A stretch of 64,000 nucleotides of DNA from Halichondria panicea (taxonomy: Eukaryota; Porifera; Demospongiae; Suberitida; Halichondriidae): contig NC_087388.1 in the NCBI RefSeq assembly GCF_963675165.1, forward strand, positions 3,663,047-3,727,046, written 5' to 3'. Positions 24,201 to 38,536 of this stretch are shown in pieces; positions within the stretch are counted from its first letter, which is position 1, and each line of letters begins with the position of its first letter. Below the pieces are notes generated by a model, which saw only the letters and a program-made list of their open reading frames with translations, made no database searches and was not told the DNA's origin. A program made the translations under genes and the position numbers.

Positions 24201-27200
24201 TGGATTTGCAAAATAAAGCTTCGTTCTCGAGTTATACCTAGTTTTGCTTACTTGGAATGCCATTGCAGCCTTTTTAAAAGAGTCCGTAGCAAAACTTGTT
24301 CACCGAGTGTTGCTACTCTACTTAGTAGTTAGCTCTGCACTAGAACGCTAGCTATTGGTAGCTGCAAGAGTGAGAAGAGAGCTGCAAGGCTCTGCTGACT
24401 TGCAGCCATTAATTTTAGACTTGAACTTTTGGCATCGATCGTTTTTAACAACAATCATGGCCGATCATTACCCACTCTTTGAGTTTCCCTGTGATTCTGG
24501 ATTCTGCATGCAGCAAAATTAAAAATGTTCATCATGATAATTATAATCAATGTGTGTATAAAACTAGCTATTAGTAGCTTTATGTTATGTAGCTTTGGCA
24601 CCTGCACCGAGGCATCAGCACCCACGGTGCTTTCATTAGATTTAGCATTCCACGTATACAATTGTTACCAAGCAACGTACCGGGTCTCGTTCAAGGATGT
24701 TTATGCCCTCCCTCACCATTTGAGATTAGGTGATGACCAGCTTGAAACTCGAGTACATGAATTAAGTACTGTGAAACTATTACATGTACATGTATGTCTG
24801 AGTGGACAAAAATATTCATATACCTGACATAATCAACAGAACCATGCCTGTATTGGGTGTCCTGTGTCAGGGACTCTATAGAATGTTTCCGGGTGAGGGA
24901 AAATAGCAACAATGCAGCAGAGCAGCAGGGTGTAATTAATGCATCCATGTACACGTATACAACGTAAGGTACATGTAATCCAGGCCATTACAATAGGAGA
25001 AGATTGATGCCCTTGAAGTACTTGGTGCTGATGTGAGACCCGTGCCTGCCGTTCCTTTTGACAACCCCAAGAACTATAATCATCAGGTACTTTGTCTATA
25101 GATACTTGAGCGGTTGTTTAGTAAAATTGAATTGGTAGCTAGCTGTGTTGATATACAGCATTGCCACTACATATTTTTCGACCATTTAGGCTAGAGAATA
25201 TGCCGAGTCACTTGACAATGCAGTTTGGACTAATCAGTTTGACAATACAGCTAACAGGAGAGCTCACTTTGAGACAACAGGGCCAGAGATTTGGGCACAA
25301 ACAGGTGCATCGTTGGTGTCTGTTAATTGTCTGCATAATATGAGTCTCTTTTAATCAAATTTCAATTGCTTTGACCACAAATACTATTGCAATATGTTAC
25401 AAGTTGCTAGGATTACCTGGGAAAGCAAAAATTGAAACAAGCGAGCGGGGAGAGCCATTAATAGGCATAATTATGTCAATTCATCACAATGTCGTCTTTG
25501 TAGACGGTAAGGTGGATGCTGTGACATTTGCTACTGGGACTGGTGGAACATTAGCTGGTGTATCAATGTTTTTGAAAAGCAAGAATCCAAAAATCAAGGC
25601 AATCTTAGCAGACCCTGATGTGAGTATAATTATAATGCTCAACCAAGTTGAGAATACATGTAGCAAGTTTGAAATGCTTTAAATTTGTGAAACGTAGAAT
25701 AAGGAGTTAAGTTTACACGACTGTATCTGTATAATTATATTATTATATGTAACGTACAGTATGCTCATTCGGTACAGACGTCAGTGGCAGCTAGTACAGT
25801 TGGTTTTATTTTCACCGGATCTGAATAAGTGCCTATCTTGATTAAGATTATTGCCAGGTGTTTAGTAGCCAATAGGATGTAAAAACCTGTACATCTGGAT
25901 CTAAATGATAAACACACTCTTGATGGAATACCGCTCCTGTTTAAACATCAGGCCCTGGAACCTCAATAAGAAATAATCCTGGGCAATACGATACACCAAC
26001 AACGTACAATGCTAATTAAACACTTTGGCAGCATATTGATAAAAGAATTATTGTGCATGCATGTGTTATGTATGTATGTATGTGTTGTGCAGGGCAGTGT
26101 TCTTTACAGCTACTTCACAAAAGGCAAACTTGAAAGAACTGAAGGATCATCTATAACTGAAGGTATACTCAATCGTACAAAATTCTGGATACAGAAATAG
26201 CACACTACATGTACAAGAATATTCACACCAGTTGACAGTAATTTCGGCAGCTGTTTATGGTTCATCCTCCATTAGCCTCTTGTAGCGTGGTTCACTGTCT
26301 TCATCTCGTAATGGTGGTAGATCTTCCTCGGTAACTTTTTTGGTACTCTTTAAACTTTTCTCTATGGATTGAATCAAGTTTTTAGCAGCACTATGATTTT
26401 CACCACCTTGTAAATCTTTGGACAAATTGCAATTGCAATACCAACTAATGGTAGATAAAGGAGTATGAGTTGAAGAGCCACTGTAAAGTGTGTGTAGTTG
26501 ACTTCAATGTTGCTGTCTGTCCCTTCCACTACTAATATAAAATGATATAGAGAAATGCCGTTGATAATTGCTAAGTTAGCGAGTAACAGAGAGTCGACCA
26601 CATTGTGCCATCTTTCCTTGTATGGTTGAACTACAGAATGAAGAGCTAATGCACCGATTAGCAGCAGTTCTAGCACAGTATAAAACTCTGTCAAATTTCT
26701 GCAAGCAACAAAAGCTACCAGCGTAGCTAGTCTGTACAAAAAATATAGCCCAGCAAAAAAGCGAAATTCGTCCTTAAAGCAACTTTGGAAGGAATCAAGT
26801 AGCTGTATTGGGATGTATTTTGAGATGCAGTTTACAGGCTTAGCTTCACTTAGTTTGCATAAGGCAAGAATCTTATACGATAAAGGATATAAGATAAGAA
26901 TCAGTGGTGGTGGTATGAGCATAAGACAAACGAACAAAATAGCCGGTATAGCATATTTAAGATGTTCGAGCTCAAATACCTCAAGTTGGCCGCTTCGAAA
27001 AACCACACTCTCGGCATATTCAGGCCCTCTTTTGAACAATTGCATGGGTCCAAGGATTTGAATCGAAACACGGGCACATTGTGAGTAGCACATCACAAAG
27101 AATGTTGTTAGTCCATGTATAGTTGCAGATCTGAGTGATTTAGGACGTAGGCACTTGAACACCTTTCTAATTTTTGATTGGCTCATTACAAAAATGCAAA

Positions 27201-30047
27201 TGAGCACCAGTACTAAGGCATAGGCAATAGTCACGTACTTGAAGGCCATTGCATCGAGGACTTTTGCATTTCTCCATAGACAGAACGACATTTGTTCAAT
27301 ACTAAAAAACTCAAAGTTGAAAAATCGATAAATTAGTCTATAAAATGCTATGACAAATTTCTGCTCGGATGGAACGTGTCTGACTACACCATTACCGTGA
27401 ACTGCTAGTGAGTCTTGCAACTGTGCAAATAGTATGAAACCATTCAGTGCACCACATGTAAAGCTTACATTCGAAACCATGACTACTACGAACATAATTG
27501 TTAACGGGATCAACTCAGAAATCAGGTAAAACAGTATCCCGAGATTACACAGTGTATTTGATGTGCACATGTAAGTGTAAGAATGGTAACTCACAGAGTA
27601 GTTCGGCCGACATTCTCCACACAACACTCCTTGTCTTCTGCTCCCACAAATATACTCCTCCAACTCATCTTCATTCTCTGGAAGTGCTTGATTAAACGTG
27701 TCGTTGTAAGTGCAGAATCCGAGAGGGCAGTTGCCAGTGCAAATTGATCCATCACTACATTTTCCAACCCAGTATCCTCGGAGAACGTATGCTCTGGTTG
27801 AATCGCACTTGTAGATACCATTGTATTGTAAAGCTTTACACTCGCATGGCTCAGAACCAAAACCAGGCGGACATGAATCATTTCGTTCACTCAGACAGTT
27901 TCCGAATGAGCAATCTTTCTTCTGAGCATTGGTAAGAGCTTCACCAGTACATCTTGTTATTAGTGCGGCAATGTAGACAGTTAGAGCAACTCTAAGCATT
28001 TTACTTCGATTTTCCTTGAGTACCACCAGCTAGTGATGCAAACGTACAATTTAGGATCTGTTCACTGTTGTGGCTGCTTACACTCGATCGATTGCAATTG
28101 CTCTAATGGAGTGTTTGTGTATTTTTGTTACCACAGACTCTTCGGTTTCAAATTTGATAACCTATGATAAACAATCTGAAATCCCCAACTCCCAGAGTTA
28201 TAAATGGGAAGGTGTACAACAATACCTTGTAATTGTGTTTGCTAATCATTACTAGTGTATGTTTACTTGCGACAAGATTATGTAAACGTTGATTGCATCC
28301 AGTTTCATTATCATTTCTCAATAATTATGGTCCCACAGGAATTGGCCAGGGTAGAGTGACAAATAACATGCAAGGAGCCCCAATAGACGATGCTCTACAC
28401 ATCAAGGACCCTGATGTGGTGGCTATGGTTTGTGAATGTTTTAATCCATACCCGTAATTTTACACACTCATTTTACTGATATGGCAATTAAGCATAATTA
28501 CTTTGTTGAAACAAAATGCTAGAGAGCAATTTTATCTTGAGGTTTCCCATTCCCATAGTTATAGCAGACCACCCATTTATATACGTACTACATGTACAAC
28601 CTGCAAAATCTCCAGACAATATTGCTTTAGATTCCATCATACCAGAGTCCATAAGGCCAAGCTTGTTACCTCAACCAGCAATCCAGAGATACAAATGTAG
28701 CTCGACTGTCCACATAATTTATAACAGCATCATAATTATTATGGCCACTATAAATAGCTTAAATAGCTTTATGTGTAATGTAAACTATACAGTATACGTT
28801 GAGTATAAGAAGTGACCTGGTGCTTAATTAGTCATCATGTCTTTTGTTTCAATCTCAACGCATGCACGTCACCCCTGCACCACACACACACATTTCTAGA
28901 CATTTTATCTCCTTCACGAGGAAGGGTTTTTTGTGGGAGCATCGTCTGGGTTGAATGTTGCTGCTGCTGTACAGGTGAATAATTAAGTACCACTAATTAC
29001 GCTTGTAAGGCTTTATGTGTACAAAAAACAACAATAATACTGGTGCCATAATTATTTGAGTGTCTGCTTTAATTCAGATGTTGTTTAACGTACTGCTTGA
29101 TTCTGTGACTCCATGTACTTTGCAGGTTGCTAGGAAAATGGGTCCAGGACACACTATAGTCACATGTCTTTGCGATAGTGGACAGGTATGTAACGTAATT
29201 GCACTCACTATTCACAATAATTATTTCTTCTCTGCAGCGATATTTTGCAAGACTTTTTAATCGAAAGTGGATGGAAATGAAAGGTATTTTAGAGCACTAC
29301 GTAACAACTAGAGCACTAAAGTGCTAAGCCCTCAGTGGTTGTGTAGGACCTATTTGTATGTCTCACAACCAGAGTGCATAATACATGTAACAGCAAGGAC
29401 GCCCGTTAGTAGCAGCTGGCAAACTGATACTGAAATTCATGGCAAGTGAGAGTGGCATTTTAGTGGTGCATTTTTAGTGGTGCATGTCAGATATGCAGAC
29501 AACTTTTTATGCTGCCTCACTGATTACAATGAATTATGGTGTCATTCCCATAAAAACGGGTGGCTCCACGTTGCTGTTTTGCGCACGTGTAGTTAAGTGC
29601 CTCAAAGTAAAGCCGCATATACTGTATAGCGTGTATATTTCGAGGGTATAAAATTAATGTTTGCGGTTTTCGCTGATTAAGCATGTACCGCGAACATTTA
29701 CACCTAGTATCACATGCATGCATGCTGCAGAAAGGCTGCTATTCCGCGAAAGTTTATACCCTCGAAATATACCCAATCTATGAACTCTATAGGCAATAAG
29801 CAAGTTCAGTTTCTTAGCTTTTATGAAGCCTATATATACATGTAATAATTATGCCAAAATCTGCCACAATTACTTGTATTTTGAGGCTATATCAATCGCA
29901 GCACTTTTGGTATCCTGGCAAGCATACGTACAGGCTCAGAATCACAAATACACTGACCGACTACTACATGTATATAACTCTGAATACTTTTTTTTTACAG
30001 GATTGGTGGAATGTGTTCCAGAACAGTACAGGTGCTCACTGCGGTGA
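21256..30047 (+). CDS. Mitochondrial cysteine-synthase-like PLP enzyme (Mcy1 / fold-type II)
   Basis: Thirteen exons (21256-21327, 21784-21824, 23590-23726, 23847-23971, 24997-25086, 25190-25304, 25504-25619, 26093-26162, 28339-28427, 28900-28974, 29126-29185, 29238-29283, 30001-30047) join to 360 residues. The first about 24 residues ([20 protein letters not shown]) are basic and look like a mitochondrial presequence. The PLP lysine lies in [15 protein letters not shown] (K69); [12 protein letters not shown] and [11 protein letters not shown] bind substrate and phosphate. The motif [14 protein letters not shown] and the GPEIW that follows fit the Mcy1/YGR012W-type cysteine synthases found in fungi and invertebrates rather than cystathionine beta-synthase; no CBS domains or haem motif are seen. 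The usual reaction is O-acetylserine + sulfide to cysteine, unproven here. Confidence 0.9.
21530..21616. repeat. Small palindrome (GTCTCGCGAGCAGC arms)
   Basis: CTAGTCTCGCGAGCAGCCGTC and the complementary GACTGCTGCTTGCGAGACTA enclose a short CT-rich loop. It lies in intron 1 of the cysteine-synthase-like gene. A related half-site GTAGTCTCGCAAGCCAGCCG occurs at 8751. Confidence 0.5.
21837..21893. repeat. Fragment of GGCCACTCC foldback family
   Basis: AGGCCACTCCAATTAAGTGA with the following GGTTTCTGGTTCACCGCCCG matches the left arm of the foldback at 37122-37392, with a small insertion. It lies in intron 2 of the cysteine-synthase-like gene. Confidence 0.5.
22010..22250. mobile_element. TAGACTCTCGCTATTCCGG-type MITE
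   Basis: The left end AATAGACTCTCGCTATTCCG with GATATACCGGTCATTTGG and the right end GACCGGATTAACGACAGTCT followed by ACTGTA form imperfect inverted termini. A second copy starts at 32030 (AGTAGACTCTCGCTAATCTG). Non-coding. Confidence 0.55.
22270..22474. mobile_element. R2 MITE copy
   Basis: Ends CCGTATAGAGGGTGATTTTC and AAAATTACCTGCTATACGG are inverted; the interior repeats ACCACGAATATTTT-like units. The flank reads TAGA on both sides. It is in intron 2 of the cysteine-synthase-like gene. Confidence 0.75.
22568..23465. repeat. Paired CTCGCAAAAATACACCC-type repeats
   Basis: Segments at about 22568-22660 (TACCCTCGCAAAAATACACC) and 23375-23465 (TTTTCGCAAAAATACACCCT, ending ATTTTCGCAAGAGTACGGTA) belong to one small TA-rich family. 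A third copy is at 40455-40545 (GTATTTTCGCGAGGGTACAG). Between the first two there is no other recognised feature within intron 2. Confidence 0.5.
24045..24640 (+). repeat. Interspersed repeat R1, full copy with (TG)n
   Basis: It starts ATGCCTCGGTGCGCATGCGC, has a (TG)n run at about 24087-24114, and ends AGCACCCACGGTGCTTTCAT. It lies in intron 4 of the cysteine-synthase-like gene. Both ends carry CACCGAGG/CCTCGGTG-type sequence and the 3' end can fold as a GCACC/GGTGC hairpin. Confidence 0.75.
26374..28026 (-). CDS. Cys-rich multi-pass membrane protein, intronless, nested in an intron
   Basis: A 550-residue single-exon gene lying wholly inside intron 8 of the cysteine-synthase-like gene, on the other strand. 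A signal-like stretch (about 10-28) precedes a Cys-rich ectodomain (about 35-155) with [18 protein letters not shown] and a [19 protein letters not shown] module. About eight hydrophobic segments follow (about 160-185, 260-280, 300-320, 360-385, 420-445, 450-465, 475-495, 510-540). The same architecture, with G-LC-EC-P-Y and SVVQPY-type motifs, is seen at 57161-58863 and in the relic at 48655-50050. Receptor or adhesion roles are guesses; the family is unnamed to me. If the first ATG is used, eight residues precede a second Met. Confidence 0.8.
   Translation of the reverse strand: MVLKENRSKMLRVALTVYIAALITRCTGEALTNAQKKDCSFGNCLSERNDSCPPGFGSEPCECKALQYNGIYKCDSTRAYVLRGYWVGKCSDGSICTGNCPLGFCTYNDTFNQALPENEDELEEYICGSRRQGVLCGECRPNYSVSYHSYTYMCTSNTLCNLGILFYLISELIPLTIMFVVVMVSNVSFTCGALNGFILFAQLQDSLAVHGNGVVRHVPSEQKFVIAFYRLIYRFFNFEFFSIEQMSFCLWRNAKVLDAMAFKYVTIAYALVLVLICIFVMSQSKIRKVFKCLRPKSLRSATIHGLTTFFVMCYSQCARVSIQILGPMQLFKRGPEYAESVVFRSGQLEVFELEHLKYAIPAILFVCLMLIPPPLILILYPLSYKILALCKLSEAKPVNCISKYIPIQLLDSFQSCFKDEFRFFAGLYFLYRLATLVAFVACRNLTEFYTVLELLLIGALALHSVVQPYKERWHNVVDSLLLANLAIINGISLYHFILVVEGTDSNIEVNYTHFTVALQLILLYLPLVGIAIAICPKIYKVVKIIVLLKT
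29622..29785. mobile_element. R2 MITE copy, degraded right end
   Basis: It starts CTGTATAGCGTGTATATTTC and has the paired internal unit CCCTCGAAATATACCC near 29758-29773. The terminal CGGTA at the right is lost. It lies in intron 12 of the cysteine-synthase-like gene. Confidence 0.6.
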
Positions 30048-31133
30048 TTTCATATTGAATGCATTTTTAAAGACTTTACATCTTCAACGGTGTTGTGCTA
30101 TTTTTGTACATGGATGTCTATATCAATTATTTCATTAGAAAGATGTAATAATATAATTATGATATACATGTATCGTATTGAGTAAAAGTATGAACTTTTG
30201 GGCAAGACAAAAATTTAAACGATTTAGCTCAACATGTGGCAAAAATTCCTTCCTGGCTGGTAATTGATGCCATGACCTTCATGACCTTGTAAAAATGCGT
30301 GCAAAAGTTGAATTTTCAGAGAAAGTGGTGCCATGTCTGTTTGAGCTTGCCATCTGAGCTGTCATTCTATTGTCTACTTTGATCACTCTAGAGCAACGTA
30401 CATTAAAGCAAACCAAAAACAAATGCACTGGCTGTTGCTGCAGGAGTAGTATTTGGAACCAAAGCGATTAGTCTGTTTACACAATTTCCTCAAGAGTAAA
30501 TCATGCTAATCTTAGAAGCTGGACGATTTCGTGACGAAGCACTTTTGTTCTGAATAACAGCCAGTGCATAATTTTATTTACAATGTAGAGACTGTACTAG
30601 CGTAGAAGCTAGTGGAAAGATCGAATTTTGCTGATCAATTATAACTGGATGACATAATATTATTGCACCAAAATACAACGTTCCTTTAAATGGCTGATAC
30701 CATATAGCAGGTTGTTTTCGAGGATTGACCCAAAAACAAATTTAGTGCCTCGAAAATTAGTATTAAAAACCTCTCCAATGTAGGGGGCACCACAATATTT
30801 TAGCTAACTAGTTCACATTAATTTTTGTAACACTTACAGTATGCTATAGTATATATATATCTACTTCTGATTGAAATGAGTGTTGCAAGCGTGCGCTTGC
30901 TATAATTATGCCTCTCGCCATGTTTTTGCTTTCACTCTATATTAAAAGTATATTATAGAGTGTGAATAATTTGCAATGTTTGCAAAGTTGCATATGTTTC
31001 ACAAGAAAGGGGTGTCATATCCCTCGTTCGGCTACGCCTCGAGGCATAATTATAGTAAACAATAATTATATCATGGAAACTGTGGTAAATGTTTATTTAA
31101 AGTCATAATTCCTGAGGGTTAGCTATAATTATG
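30048..31133. other. Intergenic, tail-to-tail region
   Basis: About 1.1 kb between the ends of two convergent genes. An R2-like fragment occurs near 30700 (CATATAGCAGGTTGTTTTCG) and an R1-type terminus near 31025-31055 (GGCTACGCCTCGAGGCATAA). No coding signal is supported. Confidence 0.4.
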
Positions 31134-34453
<3,320 letters not shown>

Positions 34454-35420
34454 ATCATCAACTGTCCTGCAAATAAATGGGGTTTAACTCTGCTAAACAC
34501 TAAATTATAATTATGCACGTTGATAAAAGCTGAATTCCTGGTGATATTCAGTTCATGTAGTAGTTCTACGTACTATACAAAATCATGCATGCATGCACGA
34601 CCTAGAATTATGGAGACCAGAGCGCTACAGCCTACAGATAGATTCTTCAATAACCTAGGAAGAATTGTATGAACTACCTAAAATAATTTTGAAAAAAATT
34701 AATTGACCTACATAATTATTATAGATCTATAATAGCTCCACACATGCATGCAGGGGAATAGCTAGGTACCTTTTGATAAATGAACTATAGCTCCTCTTCC
34801 AAACTTAGCTCTCTTAGATATTCTTGTTATATGTTGCAGTGACTGTGGTGATCTATAATTACAAATTTATACATTATAGTTATATATATCTGATAGATAG
34901 TTATTTTTACAGCATTGAGAATTGTATTGAGTTTTCTGAATACCCGTAAGTAGAAATAGTTGACAAAACATAGCAATGATTCAAATAACTTTGGGACTTG
35001 ACTCTACATGTGAGTGCGATATCTAGTACCTATGCAGTCACACCTACAATTTCTCGGGATTTAACATAATCAAGCTTCTTTCGCTTTCAGTAGATACATT
35101 TTTTACACTTTCACAGCTCAGGCCCGACTCGATCAGAATTAGAGGTAGATCTATATCAGAATGATAATGTTGCTATACGTATATATGCAGCCCCGTTTAC
35201 ACCAGGCCTTTAATCCAAACTTGTTTACCCTACGAAAATTACCCGCTATACGATAATGTGAAAGTTGACACAACTGTATTGCAGATCATGCAGAACAAAG
35301 TATTGGATATGGATACAAACAAAACATAGGCCGGCCTGCACCATGATTAATTTTCACATGCATGCAATTGAATAGATCGACACGTTGCTCATTTCACATC
35401 GTATAAGTGAGGAGGTGTTT
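34454..35420. other. Divergent intergenic region
   Basis: About 1 kb between the CSK-like and EBP-like starts. It is AT-rich, with an R2 right-end remnant near 35227-35252 (CGAAAATTACCCGCTATACG). The first CSK-like exon is open upstream of its ATG to an AG, so an additional upstream exon is possible. Confidence 0.4.
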
Positions 35421-35423
35421 TGA

Positions 35424-35506
35424 AATGTGTACAGACCTCAGTGATGTCCTCGAGGCTTCTTGACAGGTCCAGTCTAGCTAGTGAAAACTTGGTGTGACTC
35501 AGTTAA
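35424..35506 (+). pseudogene. Broken duplicate of the EBP-like first exon
   Basis: ATGTGTACAGACCTCAGTGA and CTAGTGAAAACTTGGTGTG repeat the true first exon at 35535 almost exactly. An insertion (CGAGGCTTCTTGACAGG) replaces CACAAGTA and introduces an in-frame TGA. The two copies are about 110 bp apart. Confidence 0.7.
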
Positions 35507-35534
35507 TGTATTTGATGTTGAATTATCAAACTGA

Positions 35535-38328
35535 ATGTGTACAGACCTCAGTGATGTCCTTCACAAGTACAGTCTAGCTGGTGAAAACTTGGTGTGGCCA
35601 ACAACCCAGAAAGGAGAGGGTGGTGTCAGTGTTACAGTTGGTCAACGTGCGCCACAGCAGGTACTGTACCATCGTGATGTTTTTGTTTTGGTCTGAACAG
35701 TTTGATGGCGACTGCATAGAAATACTGTCTTCTCTTCTTTAAACCTGTATATATAATTATAATACCGTAATTACAAGCCAGAAAAAATTTATTCCACTTC
35801 TGAGGGGCGTATTTTTTAGTGTTCAGTCCAACTGGCTGGTGTCGCTATAATTAACAGCTAGTGCATGCATGTAGATATTTTAGAGAAAAAGGGCGTGGTC
35901 TAGCTCAGTTTCACTTGCTAGCAGTCCCTGGCGGGAGGTCGGGTTGCAAGCTTATCTGGGATTTGTCCTGCTGCATTATGTAACACTGCTATGAATATTG
36001 TTATTCTCAACCAACTTGATGACGTGTAGACCACAGCATACACGGCATGCGGTTTCGCAACTAGATACAAACGGAAGTGTAACCAAGCACATGAAAAATG
36101 CTTCAATCTGATGGGGCGCCACTATAGTGGCTATAGTGGCGCTAGAACAAAATCCCAGATAGGCTTGCAACCCGACCTCCCGTCAGGGACGGTCGGGCCA
36201 CGCCCAACTAATGTGAGTGCTAAAAATAATAGGTATAATTATAGGTTTTTAATACCAGGTAGGTATGGTTCCGAGGAACTCACCTAGGCCAGGTTCTTGA
36301 AGTAGGTAGTGTAACAACTATAACAACCATGTTTTCCCCCTTGCCACAGTTTCCCCCCGCTTCGTCCTGCGTCACAGAGGAAAATTGCATGGCCTGGGAG
36401 GATTGCCTCTTCTTCATTACTTTTAATATCAGGCTCAGGTTGAGGATTTAGGTAGCATTAAATGTCACTCCAGGACCCATGTTACATGTAATTATGATGG
36501 GATGGGTTTGCAAGGCGTGGCTTAATTTATCCACACAAAGCATTAATTTTTGTAGGTGTGTCTGTCAGTCAATTTTAGATATCTGAGGCATGCTGTAATG
36601 TCTCATTTGACGTACCCCAACCTTGCTAGACTAGAGAACTTCACTGAAAGACATCTCAACTACACTGGGATCACTTTGGAAGGATGGTGGCATGGTCCAA
36701 ATATTGTTGTCAGCTTAGCTATCTTCATTGCCTGTATGCTAACTGGAGGGCTGCCCAGGAAAGGATGCAGGCTTGAAGGACTCTGGCTCCTCATTAACAT
36801 TATCATCATCCATCCTATGGATCTGTGAGTTTCATGTGAACGGAGAAAACTTGGTGTGATGATTCATAGCAGCTTTTGCCTTCAGCATGACATTCTACTT
36901 TGTGTTAATTCACAGTTTTGTGGGTGGCTTCGGTGTTGGTCCTAAGTATCTTGTGGATGAGTATGCTGTGCTGGACAGCCGCTACTGGGTGCTCCAGGAC
37001 CCCATGGTCATGTGGGTGTGCTATCTAGAGTTTTTCGTCATGTTACCTCTTGAGTATATCTGGTACATGGCCCTGCAGAAAAGGCACTGGAGCAGACACT
37101 ACTGGGTGATTGTCACAGGTAAGGCCACTCCAAGTGATACTCTGGTTTCTGGTCCACCGCCCGCATCAGATTTTATTCTTGGATTTCTATCTCATTATTG
37201 GATTTCTATCTCATTATTTCTACTACACATGCGCAGAATGGTCCATGTGGTGTGAGATAATGATCATTTGCAAAATAATGAGATTCATAAGGTGAAATTG
37301 ATAATGACACAATGAGAAAAGCCGCCCGCCCGCACCGCATGCAATTAGAAAAACTTCAGGACCAGAAACCAGAGTGTCACTTGGAGTGGCCTAATCAGCT
37401 TAAGAATAACCTTATGATTTGAAACACATCTGGTGTATTTACAGTCCTGAGTATAAATTATACATACATGTAACAGTGTATTTAGTTGAGCCACTTCAGG
37501 CACGTTCCAGTTGGTGGGGACCGTCTTCTACATGGGAGTGGAGGTGACTGAGGGTTTCAAGCACATGGCTCTCTCGGTGAGTACATTTCAATCATTTTTC
37601 GCTCTAAAAGCTAAGTCTATGAAAGTTATGTTAGTCCATGTTCTGTGGACCGATGTACTTTATGAAGACTGTTTTTCTGTACATTAATAGTGATCATATG
37701 ATCATATTAAATTTTATCATAGTGCCAAAAGACTTGCTACTGTATAGCGATAAATTTCGTGCGATGCAAAACCACCCACTACATGAAATGGCCAAGAGCT
37801 GTTTTCTAATGTCTATAATTGATCGATGTGCTTGGCCATAATTATGAGTTTGGCCATCAAAAAAGGTGGTCAAAGCACCCAGGACTGGAGGTCCTAAATA
37901 AACCCCTAAACATAGCCACATTTGTAATAATGGCTGAAAACTTGCCAAAAAGTGATTGTTATACAAGGGTGCCATGTACAAGTATCAATAATCAATAATC
38001 CTATACTATAATTATATCAGGATTTCTTTCAGGATTTTGTATGAGTGGGTGAAAATATGGTTCCAAATATTAAGCAGGTGAACATTTCAAGCGGGTGAAA
38101 ATTGACCTAGCTGCTAACCAGTACTGAAATAAACCCCACTATTATGCGTTCTGTACTGTTTTCCCCACATAGAGCTGGCCCCCTTCCTTCAATTCGTATC
38201 TGGACCTGAAATACTTTTACTTTGTGTTCATCTTCCTCAATGGCATCTGGATAGCTATCCCACTCTACTATTACTATGAGGTGTACAAGAGGCTTGGAAA
38301 GGCTCTCTCCAAGTACAAGCTAGACTGA
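35535..38328 (+). CDS. EXPERA-domain, emopamil-binding-protein-like
   Basis: Six exons (35535-35660, 36350-36438, 36579-36824, 36916-37118, 37500-37576, 38173-38328) give 298 residues, longer than human EBP (about 230) because of a hydrophilic N-terminal extension of about 90 residues. The C-terminal two thirds match EBP/EBPL: LDSRYWVLQDP, CYLEFF, GTVFYMGVEVTEGFKH and FYFVFIFLNGIWIAIP. EBP isomerises delta8 to delta7 sterols in the ER. Glu of helix 3 and the N--W pair are present; the helix-2 His is present (IIIIHPMDL) but the Glu four residues on is Leu, with Asp one before. So catalysis may differ. An alternative acceptor at 36885 would add ten residues. The gene is tail-to-tail with ABCB6, 208 bp apart. 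Confidence 0.78.
37122..37392. mobile_element. GGCCACTCC foldback element in EBP-like intron 4
   Basis: AGGCCACTCCAAGTGATACT at the left and its complement GTGTCACTTGGAGTGGCCTA at the right, with CTGGTTTCTGGTCC continuing the arms (about 35-40 bp each). It contains a direct repeat of GGATTTCTATCTCATTATT near 37179-37217. Confidence 0.7.
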
Positions 38329-38536
38329 AGTAAGAAGCGTCCATAGAGTTAACACAAGTCCCATTGTGTTTTGTGTAGTGAACAATTTATTTTTTTAGAA
38401 TGAAAAAATATTGTTTTTTATAGTGAGTTATTACACAACTAACAACGTAAAAAGGATAAAATATTAATAAGAATTAAATACTGCATAAAATTATATCTAT
38501 AATGTATGCACTGTAGAAAGGAGTGGAGTGGCATGT

